Of a stretch of DNA of 64,000 nucleotides, positions 25,237 through 34,051 are shown one piece after another. Within the stretch, counting starts at the first letter, position 1, and each line of letters starts with the position of its first letter. The notes beneath the pieces were generated by a model, which saw only the letters and a list, made by a program, of their open reading frames with translations, was not told the DNA's origin and searched no databases. Location: NCBI RefSeq assembly GCF_013376095.1, contig NZ_JAAMFN010000018.1, positions 1 through 64,000 of the forward strand, written 5' to 3'. The DNA comes from Arthrobacter sp. SDTb3-6 (GTDB lineage: Bacteria; Actinomycetota; Actinomycetes; Actinomycetales; Micrococcaceae). The position numbers and the translations under genes are program-made.

Positions 25237-26733
25237 ATGACCGAGGTTTCAACGAACGCCGCCGTCCGCGACTGGCCCATGTGGATCGGGGGAGAGGAAC
25301 AGCCCTCCGCCGGCGCACAGTGGCGCGAGGTCTTCAACCCCGCCCGCCGCGAAACAGTCATCGCACGCGTCCCCGCCGGCACCGTGGAGGACGTGGACCG
25401 TGCCGTGACCGCCGCCCGCGCCGCCTTCCCGGCCTGGCGCGCCCAGCACTTCACGGGCCGGGCCCGGGCGCTGCTGGCCATCGCCGACGAACTGGAGCAA
25501 CGCAGCGAGGAATTCGCCCTGCTGACGGCCCTGGACACCGGCAACGCGCTGCGCACCCAGGCCCGCCCGGAATCCACCACCATGGTGGCGATGTTCCGCT
25601 ACTTCGCCGGGATCGCCGGGGAGGTCAAGGGCACCACGCTGCCCGCCGGGGACAACCAGCTGCAATACACGCGCCTGGAGCCCCTCGGGGTCGTCGCCGC
25701 GATCCTGCCGTGGAACTCGCCGCTGATGATCGCCGCGTTCAAGATCCCCGCAGCGCTGGCCGCCGGCAACACCGTCATCATGAAGGCGGCCGACGACGCC
25801 CCGCTCACCATCCTCAAGCTGGCCGAGGTGTGCAACCGGCACCTGCCGGCCGGCGTCGTGAACGCCTTGACGGGCCGCGGCGGGGTGATCGGCAGTGCGC
25901 TGGCCAACCATCCCGGCGTCGACAAGGTCTCCTTCACCGGCTCCACCGAGGTGGGCCGCGAGGTGGCCGGCGAGGCAGGGGGGCGCCTGGCGCACATGTC
26001 GCTGGAGCTCGGTGGGAAAAACCCGTCCATCGTGTTCCCCGACGCGGCCGACGACGACGAACTCCTCGACGGCCTGCTCCTCGCCTCGCGCTTCACCCGG
26101 CAGGGCCAAAGCTGCACCGCCGGCTCCCGCCTGTTCCTGCACGAGGACATCTACGACGACGTGCTCTCCCGCCTCAGTGCCAAGCTGGGTGCGCTGAAGG
26201 TGGGCGACCCGCTGGACGAGGCCTCCGACATGGGCGCCATCATCAACCACAAGCAGCACACCTCCATCACCGGGTTCCTCGACGAAGGCCGCGCCACCCC
26301 GGGCATGAAGGCGGTGCTGGGCGGCAGCGCACCCGCCGAAGGCCCGCTGACCGAGGGCTACTTCCACCTGCCCACCGTCTTCAGCGGCGCCCGCAACGAC
26401 TTCCGGCTGGCCCGGGAGGAGATCTTCGGCCCGGTCCTGGTGGCCATTCCGTGGAGGGACAGGGAGGACGTGATCCGCATGGCCAACGACACCAACTACG
26501 GGCTGGCCGCCTACGTGTGGAGCCACAACCTGGACAACGCACTGGACACCGCCCACCGGATCGACGCCGGCTGGGTGCAGGTCAACCAGGGCGGCGGGCA
26601 GGTGGTGGGCCAGTCCTACGGCGGGTACAAACAAAGCGGCATTGGCCGGGAGGTGTCCCTGGAAGGCATGCTGGCCGGGTTCACGCAGACCAAGCAGATC
26701 AACGTCAAGCTGCGCGGGGTGACCAATGGGTGA
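25237..26733 (+). CDS. NAD(P)-dependent aldehyde dehydrogenase
   Basis: 498 residues, standard ALDH length. Seen: ILPWNSPLMIAAFKIPAALAAGNTVIMKAA (cofactor), FTGSTEVGR, general base Glu257 in SLELGGKN, nucleophile Cys293 in RQGQSCTAGSRLF, and EEIFGPVL plus YGGYKQSGIGRE near the C-terminus. It would oxidise the semialdehyde made by the preceding dehydrogenase to the free acid, which the next gene product could turn into a CoA ester. 13 bases separate it from the previous gene and it overlaps the CoA-transferase by 8 bases. Confidence 0.92.
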   Translation: MTEVSTNAAVRDWPMWIGGEEQPSAGAQWREVFNPARRETVIARVPAGTVEDVDRAVTAARAAFPAWRAQHFTGRARALLAIADELEQRSEEFALLTALDTGNALRTQARPESTTMVAMFRYFAGIAGEVKGTTLPAGDNQLQYTRLEPLGVVAAILPWNSPLMIAAFKIPAALAAGNTVIMKAADDAPLTILKLAEVCNRHLPAGVVNALTGRGGVIGSALANHPGVDKVSFTGSTEVGREVAGEAGGRLAHMSLELGGKNPSIVFPDAADDDELLDGLLLASRFTRQGQSCTAGSRLFLHEDIYDDVLSRLSAKLGALKVGDPLDEASDMGAIINHKQHTSITGFLDEGRATPGMKAVLGGSAPAEGPLTEGYFHLPTVFSGARNDFRLAREEIFGPVLVAIPWRDREDVIRMANDTNYGLAAYVWSHNLDNALDTAHRIDAGWVQVNQGGGQVVGQSYGGYKQSGIGREVSLEGMLAGFTQTKQINVKLRGVTNG

Positions 26734-27976
26734 CGGCCTGCCGCTGGAGGGCGTGCGCATCCTGGACCTCAGCCGCGCGCTCGCCGGCCCATATGCCACC
26801 GCCCTGCTGGCCGATCTCGGCGCGGAAATCATCAAGACCGAAAGCATCAAGGGCGGGGATTCCAGCCGGTCCTGGCCGCCGTTTGAGGACGACCACAGCC
26901 TGTACTTTGACTCCGCCAACCGGGGCAAGGAGTCCATCGCGATCGACTTCTACAGCCAGGGCGGCCGGGAACTGCTGTGGAAACTGGCGGTGGCCTCCGA
27001 CGTCGTGGTGGAAAACTTCCGCCCCGGCGTGCTGGCCACGATGGGCCTGGACCCGGAGGCGCTGCGCGCAGCCAAGCCCGGGATTGTCATCGCCTCCGTC
27101 AGCGGCTTCGGCGCCACCGGCCCGCTGAGCCAGGCGCCCGGCCTGGACCAGGTGGCGCAGGGCATGAGCGGGCTGATGTCCGTCACCGGCGCCGACGCGG
27201 ACCACATGTACCGTGTGGGCGTGCCGATCATTGACATGGTGGCCGGCATCAACACGGCCCTCGGCATCGCCGCCGCCCTGGTGGGCAGGGACCGGACCGG
27301 CGTGGGCGCGGAGGTTTCGACGTCGCTCCTGGAAACGGGCCTGGCGCTGGGCGCGTTCCAGGGCCAAAAATATCTCAGCTCCGGCGAGGTCCCGGAGCCG
27401 CAGGGCAACAACCACCCGGTCCTGTCGCCGTACGGGGTGTTTGCCACGGCGGACATCCCCGTCATCATCGCGGTGGGCAACCAAAAGCAGTGGCGGGACG
27501 CGTGCGTGCTGCTGGGCGACCCGGAGCTGGCCGGGCATCCGGACTACGCCACCGGCAAGCTGCGCAACGTGAACCGGGCCGCGCTGAAGTTGGTGCTGGA
27601 GGGGCTGCTGGCGCACCGGACAGCCGCCGAATGGCTGCCGCTGCTGCGCGGCGCCGCGATCCCCGCCGGGCCCATCTACAACTACGAACAGGCGTTTGCG
27701 GACCCGCAGGTCCGGGCGCTGGACATGGTGCAGACCGTCCGGCGCACCGATGGTTCGGAGCTGCCCCTGGTCCGCGGGCCCATTTCCGTCAACCGGCAGG
27801 CGCCGCGGATCCGCAAGGCCCCGCCGGCCCTGGGCGGGGACACCCTCGCCGTGCTGGACCGGCTCGGGCTCAGCGCCGAGCAGGTCGCCGGGCTGGTGGA
27901 CGCCGGAATTGTGCTGGCGGCACCGGGGGCCGCCCCCGGGACGACGGCGGACGCCGCGTTGGGTGCCGCGCCATGA
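26726..27976 (+). CDS. CaiB/BaiF-type (family III) CoA-transferase
   Basis: 416-residue enzyme that moves CoA between carboxylic acids without a ping-pong acyl release. Typical N-terminus LEGVRILDLSRALAGPYAT(A)LLADLGAEIIK, FDSANRGKESI, and catalytic Asp170 in VPIIDMVAGINTALGI. C-terminal PQVRALDMVQTV and an alanine-rich tail. Coupled at both ends (8-base overlap upstream, ATGA overlap downstream), so it must work with the ALDH and hydratase: it probably activates the acid formed by the ALDH. Substrate not readable. Confidence 0.9.
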   Translation: MGDGLPLEGVRILDLSRALAGPYATALLADLGAEIIKTESIKGGDSSRSWPPFEDDHSLYFDSANRGKESIAIDFYSQGGRELLWKLAVASDVVVENFRPGVLATMGLDPEALRAAKPGIVIASVSGFGATGPLSQAPGLDQVAQGMSGLMSVTGADADHMYRVGVPIIDMVAGINTALGIAAALVGRDRTGVGAEVSTSLLETGLALGAFQGQKYLSSGEVPEPQGNNHPVLSPYGVFATADIPVIIAVGNQKQWRDACVLLGDPELAGHPDYATGKLRNVNRAALKLVLEGLLAHRTAAEWLPLLRGAAIPAGPIYNYEQAFADPQVRALDMVQTVRRTDGSELPLVRGPISVNRQAPRIRKAPPALGGDTLAVLDRLGLSAEQVAGLVDAGIVLAAPGAAPGTTADAALGAAP

Positions 27977-28782
27977 GCGGGCGCGGGACGGGCACCCTGC
28001 GGGTTGAGCGAAACGGGCCGGTGGCCACGCTGGTCATGGACAACCCCTCGATGCGCAACGCCATCACCGCGGACATGTGGCCGCAGTTCGCCGAGCTGCT
28101 GCCGTGCCTGGAGGACGACGACTCCGTGAAGGTCCTGGTGGTGCGCGGGGCCGGGACGCACTTTTCCGCGGGCGCGGACATCGCCTCGGTGCAGGACATC
28201 CTCCGCGACCCCGCCACCGGCCAGCGCGACGGAGGGGACATCACCCTGGCCGAGACCGCCCTGGCCCGCTTCCGGAAACCCACCGTGGCGGCCGTCGACG
28301 GCTACTGTGTGGGCGGCGGCTGGCAGATTGCCGGTGCCTGCGACATCCGGCTGGCGTCGGAGAACGCGGTGTTCGGCATCACCCCGGCCAAGATCGGCAT
28401 CGTCTACCCGCTCTCCGGGATCCGGAAGCTGGTGGAACTCGCGGGACCGGCCGCGGCCAAGTACCTGCTGTTCAGCGCCGACATGGTCAACGCCGTGGAG
28501 GCCCGGCGGCTCGGCCTGGCGATCAAGGTGCTGCCCATTGACACTTTCTGGGCCGATGTCCAGGCATTTGCGCTGCTGCTGGCCGGGCGCTCGCAGTTTT
28601 CCATCCAGTCGCAAAAGGAGCTGGTTGACGCCATTGCCGGCCACCTCCCGGAAGCCGACCTGGCCGAACGCAACTCCTACTGGCAGCGTGAAATGGCGGC
28701 CAGCGCCGATCCGAGGATCGGCGTGGCCGCCTTCCTGGCAAAGGAAACGCCAAGGTTCACCTGGCTCCGCCCCCAATCCTGA
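27973..28782 (+). CDS. enoyl-CoA hydratase/isomerase-family protein
   Basis: 269-residue crotonase-fold enzyme. Seen: LVMDNPSMRNAITADMW, oxyanion-hole segments GAGTHFSAGADIAS and GYCVGGGWQIAGACDIRLA, and FGITPAKIGIVYPLSGIRKL. The first acid/base Glu of hydratases (in the GGG(x)ELA region) is replaced here by Gln (GGGWQIAG) and the second Glu region reads AKIGIVY, so hydratase chemistry is not assured; isomerase, decarboxylase or hydrolase activity is possible. ATG 27973 overlaps the CoA-transferase stop by four bases. Confidence 0.83.
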   Translation: MSGRGTGTLRVERNGPVATLVMDNPSMRNAITADMWPQFAELLPCLEDDDSVKVLVVRGAGTHFSAGADIASVQDILRDPATGQRDGGDITLAETALARFRKPTVAAVDGYCVGGGWQIAGACDIRLASENAVFGITPAKIGIVYPLSGIRKLVELAGPAAAKYLLFSADMVNAVEARRLGLAIKVLPIDTFWADVQAFALLLAGRSQFSIQSQKELVDAIAGHLPEADLAERNSYWQREMAASADPRIGVAAFLAKETPRFTWLRPQS

Positions 28783-28792
28783 CCGCCCTTCC

Positions 28793-28946
28793 GACGCTCG
28801 GTTGCAACCGGGGCGGTTAAGCCCGGCCCTCGGTTGCAACCGGGGGCCGTTCGGGGATCGCTCCCGCAATCTTGCAACCGATGGTTGGTGGGATGTGCCC
28901 CGTTTGCGCGGGAGGGTCGCGGGAAAACGCCCCGGTTGCAACCGAG
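28793..28946. repeat. second cluster of CGGTTGCAACCG palindromic repeats
   Basis: Between the hydratase gene and the convergent ABC ATPase gene. Forward copies at 28793-28813 (GACGCTCGGTTGCAACCGGGG) and 28829-28845, a degenerate copy with CTTGCAACCGA near 28871, and an inverse copy AACGCCCCGGTTGCAACCGAG at 28926-28946. The spacer GGTTGGTGG beside the inverse copies is shared with the 23009-23224 cluster. Likely forms a bidirectional terminator. Confidence 0.82.
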
Positions 28947-28961
28947 GGCTGGTTCGGGTGG

Positions 28962-29633
28962 TCAGTCCTCCGTGAGCTTGCCGTGGGCGAGGCGGAATTT
29001 TCTGTCCGTCTGGGCCGCCAGGGCGTGGTCGTGGGTGACGACCAGGATGGTGGTCTTTTTCTCGTGGGCCAGCTGGCGCAGGAGGGCGATGATGAGCTCA
29101 CCCGTCTCGTCGTCCAGGTTGCCCGTGGGCTCGTCGGCCAGAATCAGCTTCGGGTTGTTGGCGAGGGCCCGGGCGATCGCGACGCGCTGCTGCATGCCGC
29201 CGGAAAGCCTGTTGGCCAGGCGGCCGTGCATTTCTTCGCCCAGCTCGACCTGGTTGAGCAATGCACCCGCCCGCTTGCTGCGTTCGGCATGGGAGACGCC
29301 GGCGAACTCCATGGGCAGCATGACGTTTTCCTTGGCCGACAGGTTCGGGATCAAGTTGTAGGACTGGAAGACAAAGCCGATGTCATCGCGGCGGTAGGCG
29401 GTGAGCTTGCGGTCCGGCAGCGTGGAAATGTTTACCTCGTCCACGAACACGTCCCCGGAGGTCGCCTTGTCCAGGGCGCCGAGGAGGGACAGCAGCGTGC
29501 TCTTGCCGCTGCCGCTCTTGCCCAGGATGGCGGCAAAGGTGCCCTGCTCCAGGCTGAAGCTCACCCCGTTGACGGGCTTGATGGTGCGGTCCCCGGAATT
29601 GAAGGACTTGACTACGTCTTTGACGTTCAGCAT
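28962..29633 (-). CDS. ABC transporter ATP-binding protein (MacB/LolD type)
   Basis: 223-residue ATPase. Walker A LGKSGSGKSTLLSLLG, Q-loop FVFQSYNLIPNLSAKENVMLP, signature RLSGGMQQRVAIARAL, Walker B LILADEPTGNLD and H-loop VVTHDH. The LIPNLSAKENV and DEPTGNLD forms are those of MacB/LolD-like systems, which power mechanotransmission rather than import. Starts 3 bases after the permease stop; the two form one complex. No accessory periplasmic adaptor is adjacent. Confidence 0.92.
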   Translation of the reverse strand: MLNVKDVVKSFNSGDRTIKPVNGVSFSLEQGTFAAILGKSGSGKSTLLSLLGALDKATSGDVFVDEVNISTLPDRKLTAYRRDDIGFVFQSYNLIPNLSAKENVMLPMEFAGVSHAERSKRAGALLNQVELGEEMHGRLANRLSGGMQQRVAIARALANNPKLILADEPTGNLDDETGELIIALLRQLAHEKKTTILVVTHDHALAAQTDRKFRLAHGKLTED

Positions 29634-29636
29634 GGC

Positions 29637-31094
29637 TTACTCTCCTCGCAGGACTTCGATGGGGCGGACCTTGGCGGTCAGCAGGGCCGGTATCAGGGCG
29701 CCGATGGCGGCGATGGCCAGGATTCCGACGGCGCCCAGCACCAGCGTCTGCCAGCCGACGGAGGTGCTGATGGTGCCAATGAGCTGGCTGGCGCCGGCAA
29801 AGGCGCCGCGGGTGCGGGTGAACCCGCCGCTGAATCCGCCTCCACCGCCAAGTCCGCCGCGGCCCCCGAACCGGCCGACGGCCGCGTTGGTGGAGGTGGT
29901 GTTTCCCGCCACGAGGGCGCTGACGATGGGGTTGGAGCTGAAGGCCGCCACGGCGGCACCCACCACGCTGCCCAGGACCACCAGCACCATCGCCTCGATG
30001 ACGAACTGGAGGCCGATGGTGCGGTTGGACGCGCCGATGGCCTTGAGGACGCCAATTTCACGGCGCCGTTCGCGCACCACCATGATCATGATCAGCAGCA
30101 CGATCAGCCCTGCCGTCACGAGCGAGGCGATGAAGGCGATCAGTGAAATGTTCTGCACGCTGCCCAGGGACGTGATGGCGGCCTGCAGGTTGTTCGAACC
30201 GGCGGTCACGTCGACGTTGGAGGCGCCCAACGCGCTGGTCAGCGCGGCCTGGGTGGAGGAGACATTCTCAATGCTGTCCACGACCACGTTCAGGCTGCTC
30301 AGCTGCCCGGCCTGGTCCACCAGCGTCTGCGTGGCCGCGAGGGGCAGGTAGATGCCGTTGTTGTCGAACGCGTCGCCGGCGTCGAAAATGCCTGTGACCT
30401 TCATGGTGCGGCTTTGGACGGTGAAGGTGGAGCCCACCTTCAGGGAATTCTTGGTGGCCAGGGTGGAACCCACCAGGGCCTGGGTTGAATTGGCGGCAAA
30501 GTCCGTCAGCTGCGAACCGCCCGTCAGCTTGATGGCGGTTCCGGCCGCCGTGGCCGAGGTGGAGACGCCCGTGGCCTGGATCGGAATGCTGAAGGCCGGA
30601 CGGGTGGTGGTGCTGCCGGAGCCGCCGTCAGGGGAGCTGCCGTTGCTGTTGTTGCGCTGGCCCAGCACGCCGGGGTCGACGGCGGAGACCAGGCTGGTGG
30701 TGCCGCTGGTGCCGAAGCGGCCGCCCCTGGATCCGCGGTCGGCGCCGCCGTTGCCGGAGGCGGAGCCCGCGGAGGCGGAGTCCGCGGCCGCGTTGGCCAG
30801 ACGGACGGTGAGCGCCTCGTTGACGCCGGTCACGTGGGCGACGGCCGCCGCCTTGGTGGCGTCCGCCGTCGTCAGCGGGTTGCCGCCGCCAAGTCCGCCG
30901 CGGGACCCGGCGGGGTTGACCATGAGGGTGTTGCCCACGGAGGCCTTGAGTGAGTCGACCTTGGCGCCCACCGCCTGGTTGGCCACCAGCATGGCCAGCG
31001 CGAGGCCGATCGCCACCGCCAATATGACCACGACGGCGCCGCTGCGCACCTTGTTGCGGAACGCGTTGCCCACGCTCCGGGAAACCACACCCAT
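29637..31094 (-). CDS. MacB/FtsX-like ABC transporter permease
   Basis: 485 residues with MacB topology: one N-terminal membrane segment (SGAVVVILAVAIGLALAMLVA), a large extracytoplasmic domain (~35-310) rich in Gly/Ser and asparagine, then three C-terminal membrane segments (ISLIAFIASLVTAGLIVLLIMI; FVIEAMVLVVLGSVVGAAV; LVLGAVGILAIAAIGALIPALL) ending in KVRPIEVLRGE, the family's coupling tail. A glycine/arginine-rich loop (~390-425) lies between the last two membrane segments. ATG 31094 follows AGGGAG. Probably exports or signals cell-envelope compounds; substrate unknown. Confidence 0.88.
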   Translation of the reverse strand: MGVVSRSVGNAFRNKVRSGAVVVILAVAIGLALAMLVANQAVGAKVDSLKASVGNTLMVNPAGSRGGLGGGNPLTTADATKAAAVAHVTGVNEALTVRLANAAADSASAGSASGNGGADRGSRGGRFGTSGTTSLVSAVDPGVLGQRNNSNGSSPDGGSGSTTTRPAFSIPIQATGVSTSATAAGTAIKLTGGSQLTDFAANSTQALVGSTLATKNSLKVGSTFTVQSRTMKVTGIFDAGDAFDNNGIYLPLAATQTLVDQAGQLSSLNVVVDSIENVSSTQAALTSALGASNVDVTAGSNNLQAAITSLGSVQNISLIAFIASLVTAGLIVLLIMIMVVRERRREIGVLKAIGASNRTIGLQFVIEAMVLVVLGSVVGAAVAAFSSNPIVSALVAGNTTSTNAAVGRFGGRGGLGGGGGFSGGFTRTRGAFAGASQLIGTISTSVGWQTLVLGAVGILAIAAIGALIPALLTAKVRPIEVLRGE

Positions 31095-31212
31095 GTCCTG
31101 CTCCCTACAATTGTGGCTGCCCGTGCGGCAGCCGTCCAGGTGCCATCCTCTGGCCGCGGACCGCGTGTTTCATTGGGACAGGCTGTGCGTGGGATGTGAG
31201 AATCCGGCCCGC

Positions 31213-31218
31213 TAGACT
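31213..31218 (+). promoter_or_regulatory. candidate -10 element (TAGACT) of the FemX gene
   Basis: TAGACT sits 39 bases before the preferred start TTG 31257. It fits the actinobacterial TANNNT -10 form, and would place transcription start near 31225, inside the longer version of the frame, which supports the later start. Confidence 0.35.
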
Positions 31219-31256
31219 TGGACCAGCGAACACATGCCGACACAATTGAGGGTCTT

Positions 31257-32330
31257 TTGCTGGAATTTACCGCCCGATTTGCCACTGCCGCCGAGATTGA
31301 GAGCTGGGACACCCTGGTCACGGCGAACCCCAACGGCGGCAACCTTCTCCAGTCCGCTTCCTTCGCGGCCGTCAAAAGGATCCACGGCTGGACGCCCCAG
31401 TTCCTGGCGTTCGACAGCGCCGAGTACACCAGCTACAACCTGGCCCTGGAGAAGGGGTTTCCGGGGCTGGGGCGGCTGTGGTACCTCATCAAGGGCCCGG
31501 ACACCCGCGAGGTGGAGCACCTCCCGGCGATGATGGCAGCGCTGCACGCATTCACCCGGCGCGCCAGGCTCAACGTCTTTGCCGCGAAGATCGAACCCGA
31601 CATCGTGGCCTCCCCGGAGGCCCGCGCCGTGCTCTCCGGGGCCGGCTACGTCAAGGTCCCCGACCTGCAACCCAACGACAGCACCGCCCTGCTGGACATC
31701 ACCGCGGAACCTAACCAGCTGCTGCGCAACCTCCACTCGCGCGGGCGCAACGCCGTGCGACGCGCCATCCGCGAGGGGGTGGAAGTGGTCCGCCCCGAAG
31801 CGACCGAGGCCACCATGCGCGCGCTCTACAACCTCATGGTGGGCACCTTCGAGGCCAAAAATGCGGGGGTGGCGCGTGAGTTTGGCTACTTCCGCCAGTT
31901 CTGGTCCGAGTTCGCCAGCCGCGGCCAGGGCCGGTTCTACTTTGTGCACGAAAACGGGGTCCCGTCGGTGGGCGCCTTCGTCATCAACTACGGCACCAAG
32001 GCCACCTACAAGGACGGCGGCTCGCTGCAGCAGCGCTCCCAGTACGGGGATTCCCACCTGATCCAGTGGGAGGCCATCCTGGACATGAAGGAGCTGGGCG
32101 CCGTCCAGTATGACTTCTGCGGCACGCCCCCGTCGGACAAGCTCAAGGACCCCAGCCACCCGCACCACGGCCTGGGCCTGTTCAAGACCAGCTTCACGAA
32201 GACGGTCACGGATTTCGTCGGCTGCTGGGATGTGGTGTTCAGCCCCGTGCGGTATAAATTGTGGACGGTTGCGGGGGAAAGGGTGTTGCGCCAGCTGTAC
32301 ACCCGACGCACGGGCCAAAAGTTTTACTAG
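31257..32330 (+). CDS. FemABX-type peptidoglycan interpeptide-bridge aminoacyltransferase
   Basis: 357-residue cytosolic enzyme of the Fem family, which adds amino acids from aminoacyl-tRNA to the lipid II stem peptide. Features: NPNGGNLLQSASFAAVK, RGRNAVRRAIREGVEV (charged helix), VPSVGAFVINYGTKATYKDGGS, SHLIQWEAI and YDFCGTPPSD in order of the two GNAT-like halves. I prefer TTG 31257, preceded by GAGGG, over TTG 31218 because a -10-like TAGACT covers 31213-31218. Micrococcaceae have interpeptide bridges, consistent with this role; which residue is added cannot be told. Confidence 0.86.
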   Translation: MLEFTARFATAAEIESWDTLVTANPNGGNLLQSASFAAVKRIHGWTPQFLAFDSAEYTSYNLALEKGFPGLGRLWYLIKGPDTREVEHLPAMMAALHAFTRRARLNVFAAKIEPDIVASPEARAVLSGAGYVKVPDLQPNDSTALLDITAEPNQLLRNLHSRGRNAVRRAIREGVEVVRPEATEATMRALYNLMVGTFEAKNAGVAREFGYFRQFWSEFASRGQGRFYFVHENGVPSVGAFVINYGTKATYKDGGSLQQRSQYGDSHLIQWEAILDMKELGAVQYDFCGTPPSDKLKDPSHPHHGLGLFKTSFTKTVTDFVGCWDVVFSPVRYKLWTVAGERVLRQLYTRRTGQKFY

Positions 32331-32343
32331 CCTTTTTGACCAT

Positions 32344-32384
32344 GGACACGTCCGACGGCGGCCCCTCCGGCCGCTGTTGTGTCC
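32344..32384 (+). terminator. hairpin between femX and the ThrE exporter gene
   Basis: Two-part stem: outer GGACAC (32344-32349) with GTGTCC (32379-32384), inner GCGGCC (32358-32363) with GGCCGC (32369-32374). No T-run follows, so it may be a weak terminator of femX or a leader structure of the exporter, whose GAGGAG ribosome site lies just beyond. Confidence 0.4.
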
Positions 32385-32412
32385 GGTGGGGCACGTCCCC
32401 TGAGGAGAACGG

Positions 32413-34014
32413 ATGAGCAGCAGCTCCAACAACCGGGACAAGCGGGGCCCGGCGAAGCGCGGCCCGGCGAAGCCCACCGCACCGCCGGGGGAGGCCGCGC
32501 TGTCCGGGCAACCCGAAAAGGGTCCCTCGGCCACGCGCGACGTCCCGGCAGCCGGGCCGATTCCGCTGGTGCCGGCGCCCCTGCACATGCCACCGCTGCT
32601 CCCGCCGCCGCGCCCCAACAAGGCCGCCCGCACCGTGCTGCGACGCCTGGTGCAGGGGGAGACCCCGCCCACGGCGCCCATGAACATTGTGGAACGGCTC
32701 GCCGGCAGCCCGTACGCGAACCCGACGATCCAGGTGGGCCTGGCCGACGAATCGGCGCGCAAGACCATCGACTTTGCGCTGCGCCTGGCCGAGACCATGT
32801 TCCGGTATGGTGCCGGCGCGCTGGAGGTGGAGACGTCCATCATTGCCGTCACGGCCGCCTTTGGCCTGCGCAACATCGAGGTGGACATCACCAACCAGTC
32901 GGTCATCATCAACTACGCACACCGCGACGGCGTGCCCATCACCTTGCTGCGCGTGGTCCGGTCCTGGACCAGCAACTACGCCGGCCTGGTCCAGGTCCAC
33001 GAGCTCGTGACGGACATCGTTTCCGGCGGCGTGGCCCGGGACGACGCCTACCGCCGCCTGGACACCATCATCAAGCGGCCCAAGCCGTTCCCGCGCTGGA
33101 TGGTATCCCTGGCCGAGGCGGTGTTCGCCGCCGCCGTGGTCGGCGTGATCGGCGGCGGCCTGCTGGGCATGCTGGTGTCCCTGGTGACCATCCTGCTCGC
33201 CGGCCAGATTGCACGCGTGCTTGGCAAATGGCGGGTGCCGGACTTCTTCGTCACCGCCATCACCTCCTTCATCATCACCCTCGTGGCCGTGGTCTGTTTC
33301 ATGTTCCACGTGCCGCTGAGCCCCTCGATGGTGGTGGCCGGCGGGATCCTGCTGATGCTGCCCTCGGGGCGGCTGGTCTCCGCCGTCCAGGATGCCATCA
33401 ACGGCTTCCCCGTTACGGCGGCCGGGCGCTTCCTGTCCGCATTCCTGACGTTTGGCGCCATCGTCTCCGGCATCGCCGTTGCCCTGGTCAGCGCGTCCAT
33501 GCTGGGCGGGGACCGGATCAAGGTGGCGGAACCGATCGTCGGGTCCCTGCCGCTCTACATCGTCCTGCCGCTGGTCGCCGTGGCCACCGTGACGCTGTGC
33601 ATCGCCGAACAAACCTCCGTGCGCCTGCTGGTGCCCACCATGGCGGTGGCGCTGGCCGGCTACCTGGCCTATTACGGCGGGATCGAGCTGGGCCTCGGCG
33701 CCCGTTTTGCGCCCGCCCTGGCCGCGATCGTGGTGGGCATCCTGGCCCGCATCATCGCGCTGCGGCTGGGCGCCCCGCAGCTGGTGGTGGCCGTGCCGTC
33801 CATCATCTTCCTGCTGGTGGGCCTGTCCATCTTCCGGGCCATGTTCGTCCTGACGCTCACGCCGGCCGACTCGGTGACCGGCGCCGTCGGAATCTTCAAT
33901 GCCCTGGTGGTCATCCTTGCGGTGGCGGCCGGGGTGGTCCTGGGCGACAACATGGCCCGCCCGCTCACCAGGCCCCGCGGCCAGCAGGTCCGACGCCGCA
34001 ACCGTCGCCGCTGA
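32413..34014 (+). CDS. threonine/serine exporter family protein (ThrE-like)
   Basis: 533 residues. A charged, proline-rich cytosolic N-terminus (~1-95) precedes the ThrE domain: TIDFALRLAETMFRYGAGALEVETSIIAVTAAFGL, then about ten membrane segments in two halves, the first ending with FPRWMVSLAEAVFAAAVVGVIGGG and GRLVSAVQDAINGFPVTAAGRFL, the second resembling YjjB (GAVGIFNALVVILAVAAGVVLGDN). ThrE of Corynebacterium exports threonine and serine; both halves are fused there too. ATG 32413 follows GAGGAG. Convergent with the siderophore-interacting protein gene. Confidence 0.88.
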   Translation: MSSSSNNRDKRGPAKRGPAKPTAPPGEAALSGQPEKGPSATRDVPAAGPIPLVPAPLHMPPLLPPPRPNKAARTVLRRLVQGETPPTAPMNIVERLAGSPYANPTIQVGLADESARKTIDFALRLAETMFRYGAGALEVETSIIAVTAAFGLRNIEVDITNQSVIINYAHRDGVPITLLRVVRSWTSNYAGLVQVHELVTDIVSGGVARDDAYRRLDTIIKRPKPFPRWMVSLAEAVFAAAVVGVIGGGLLGMLVSLVTILLAGQIARVLGKWRVPDFFVTAITSFIITLVAVVCFMFHVPLSPSMVVAGGILLMLPSGRLVSAVQDAINGFPVTAAGRFLSAFLTFGAIVSGIAVALVSASMLGGDRIKVAEPIVGSLPLYIVLPLVAVATVTLCIAEQTSVRLLVPTMAVALAGYLAYYGGIELGLGARFAPALAAIVVGILARIIALRLGAPQLVVAVPSIIFLLVGLSIFRAMFVLTLTPADSVTGAVGIFNALVVILAVAAGVVLGDNMARPLTRPRGQQVRRRNRRR

Positions 34015-34027
34015 CCGCTGCCGCCCT

Positions 34028-34051
34028 CCCGCACGGCTGCCGCGGTGCGGG
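34028..34051. terminator. hairpin between convergent genes
   Basis: CCCGCAC (34028-34034) and GTGCGGG (34045-34051) form a 7-bp stem exactly between the ThrE stop and the stop of the convergent siderophore-interacting protein. No T-run; plausible bidirectional terminator. Confidence 0.45.

Noticed and set aside
25281-27128. 615-residue frame overlapping ALDH and the CoA-transferase
   Set aside because: Spans two genes in another frame, arginine/proline rich, no domain.
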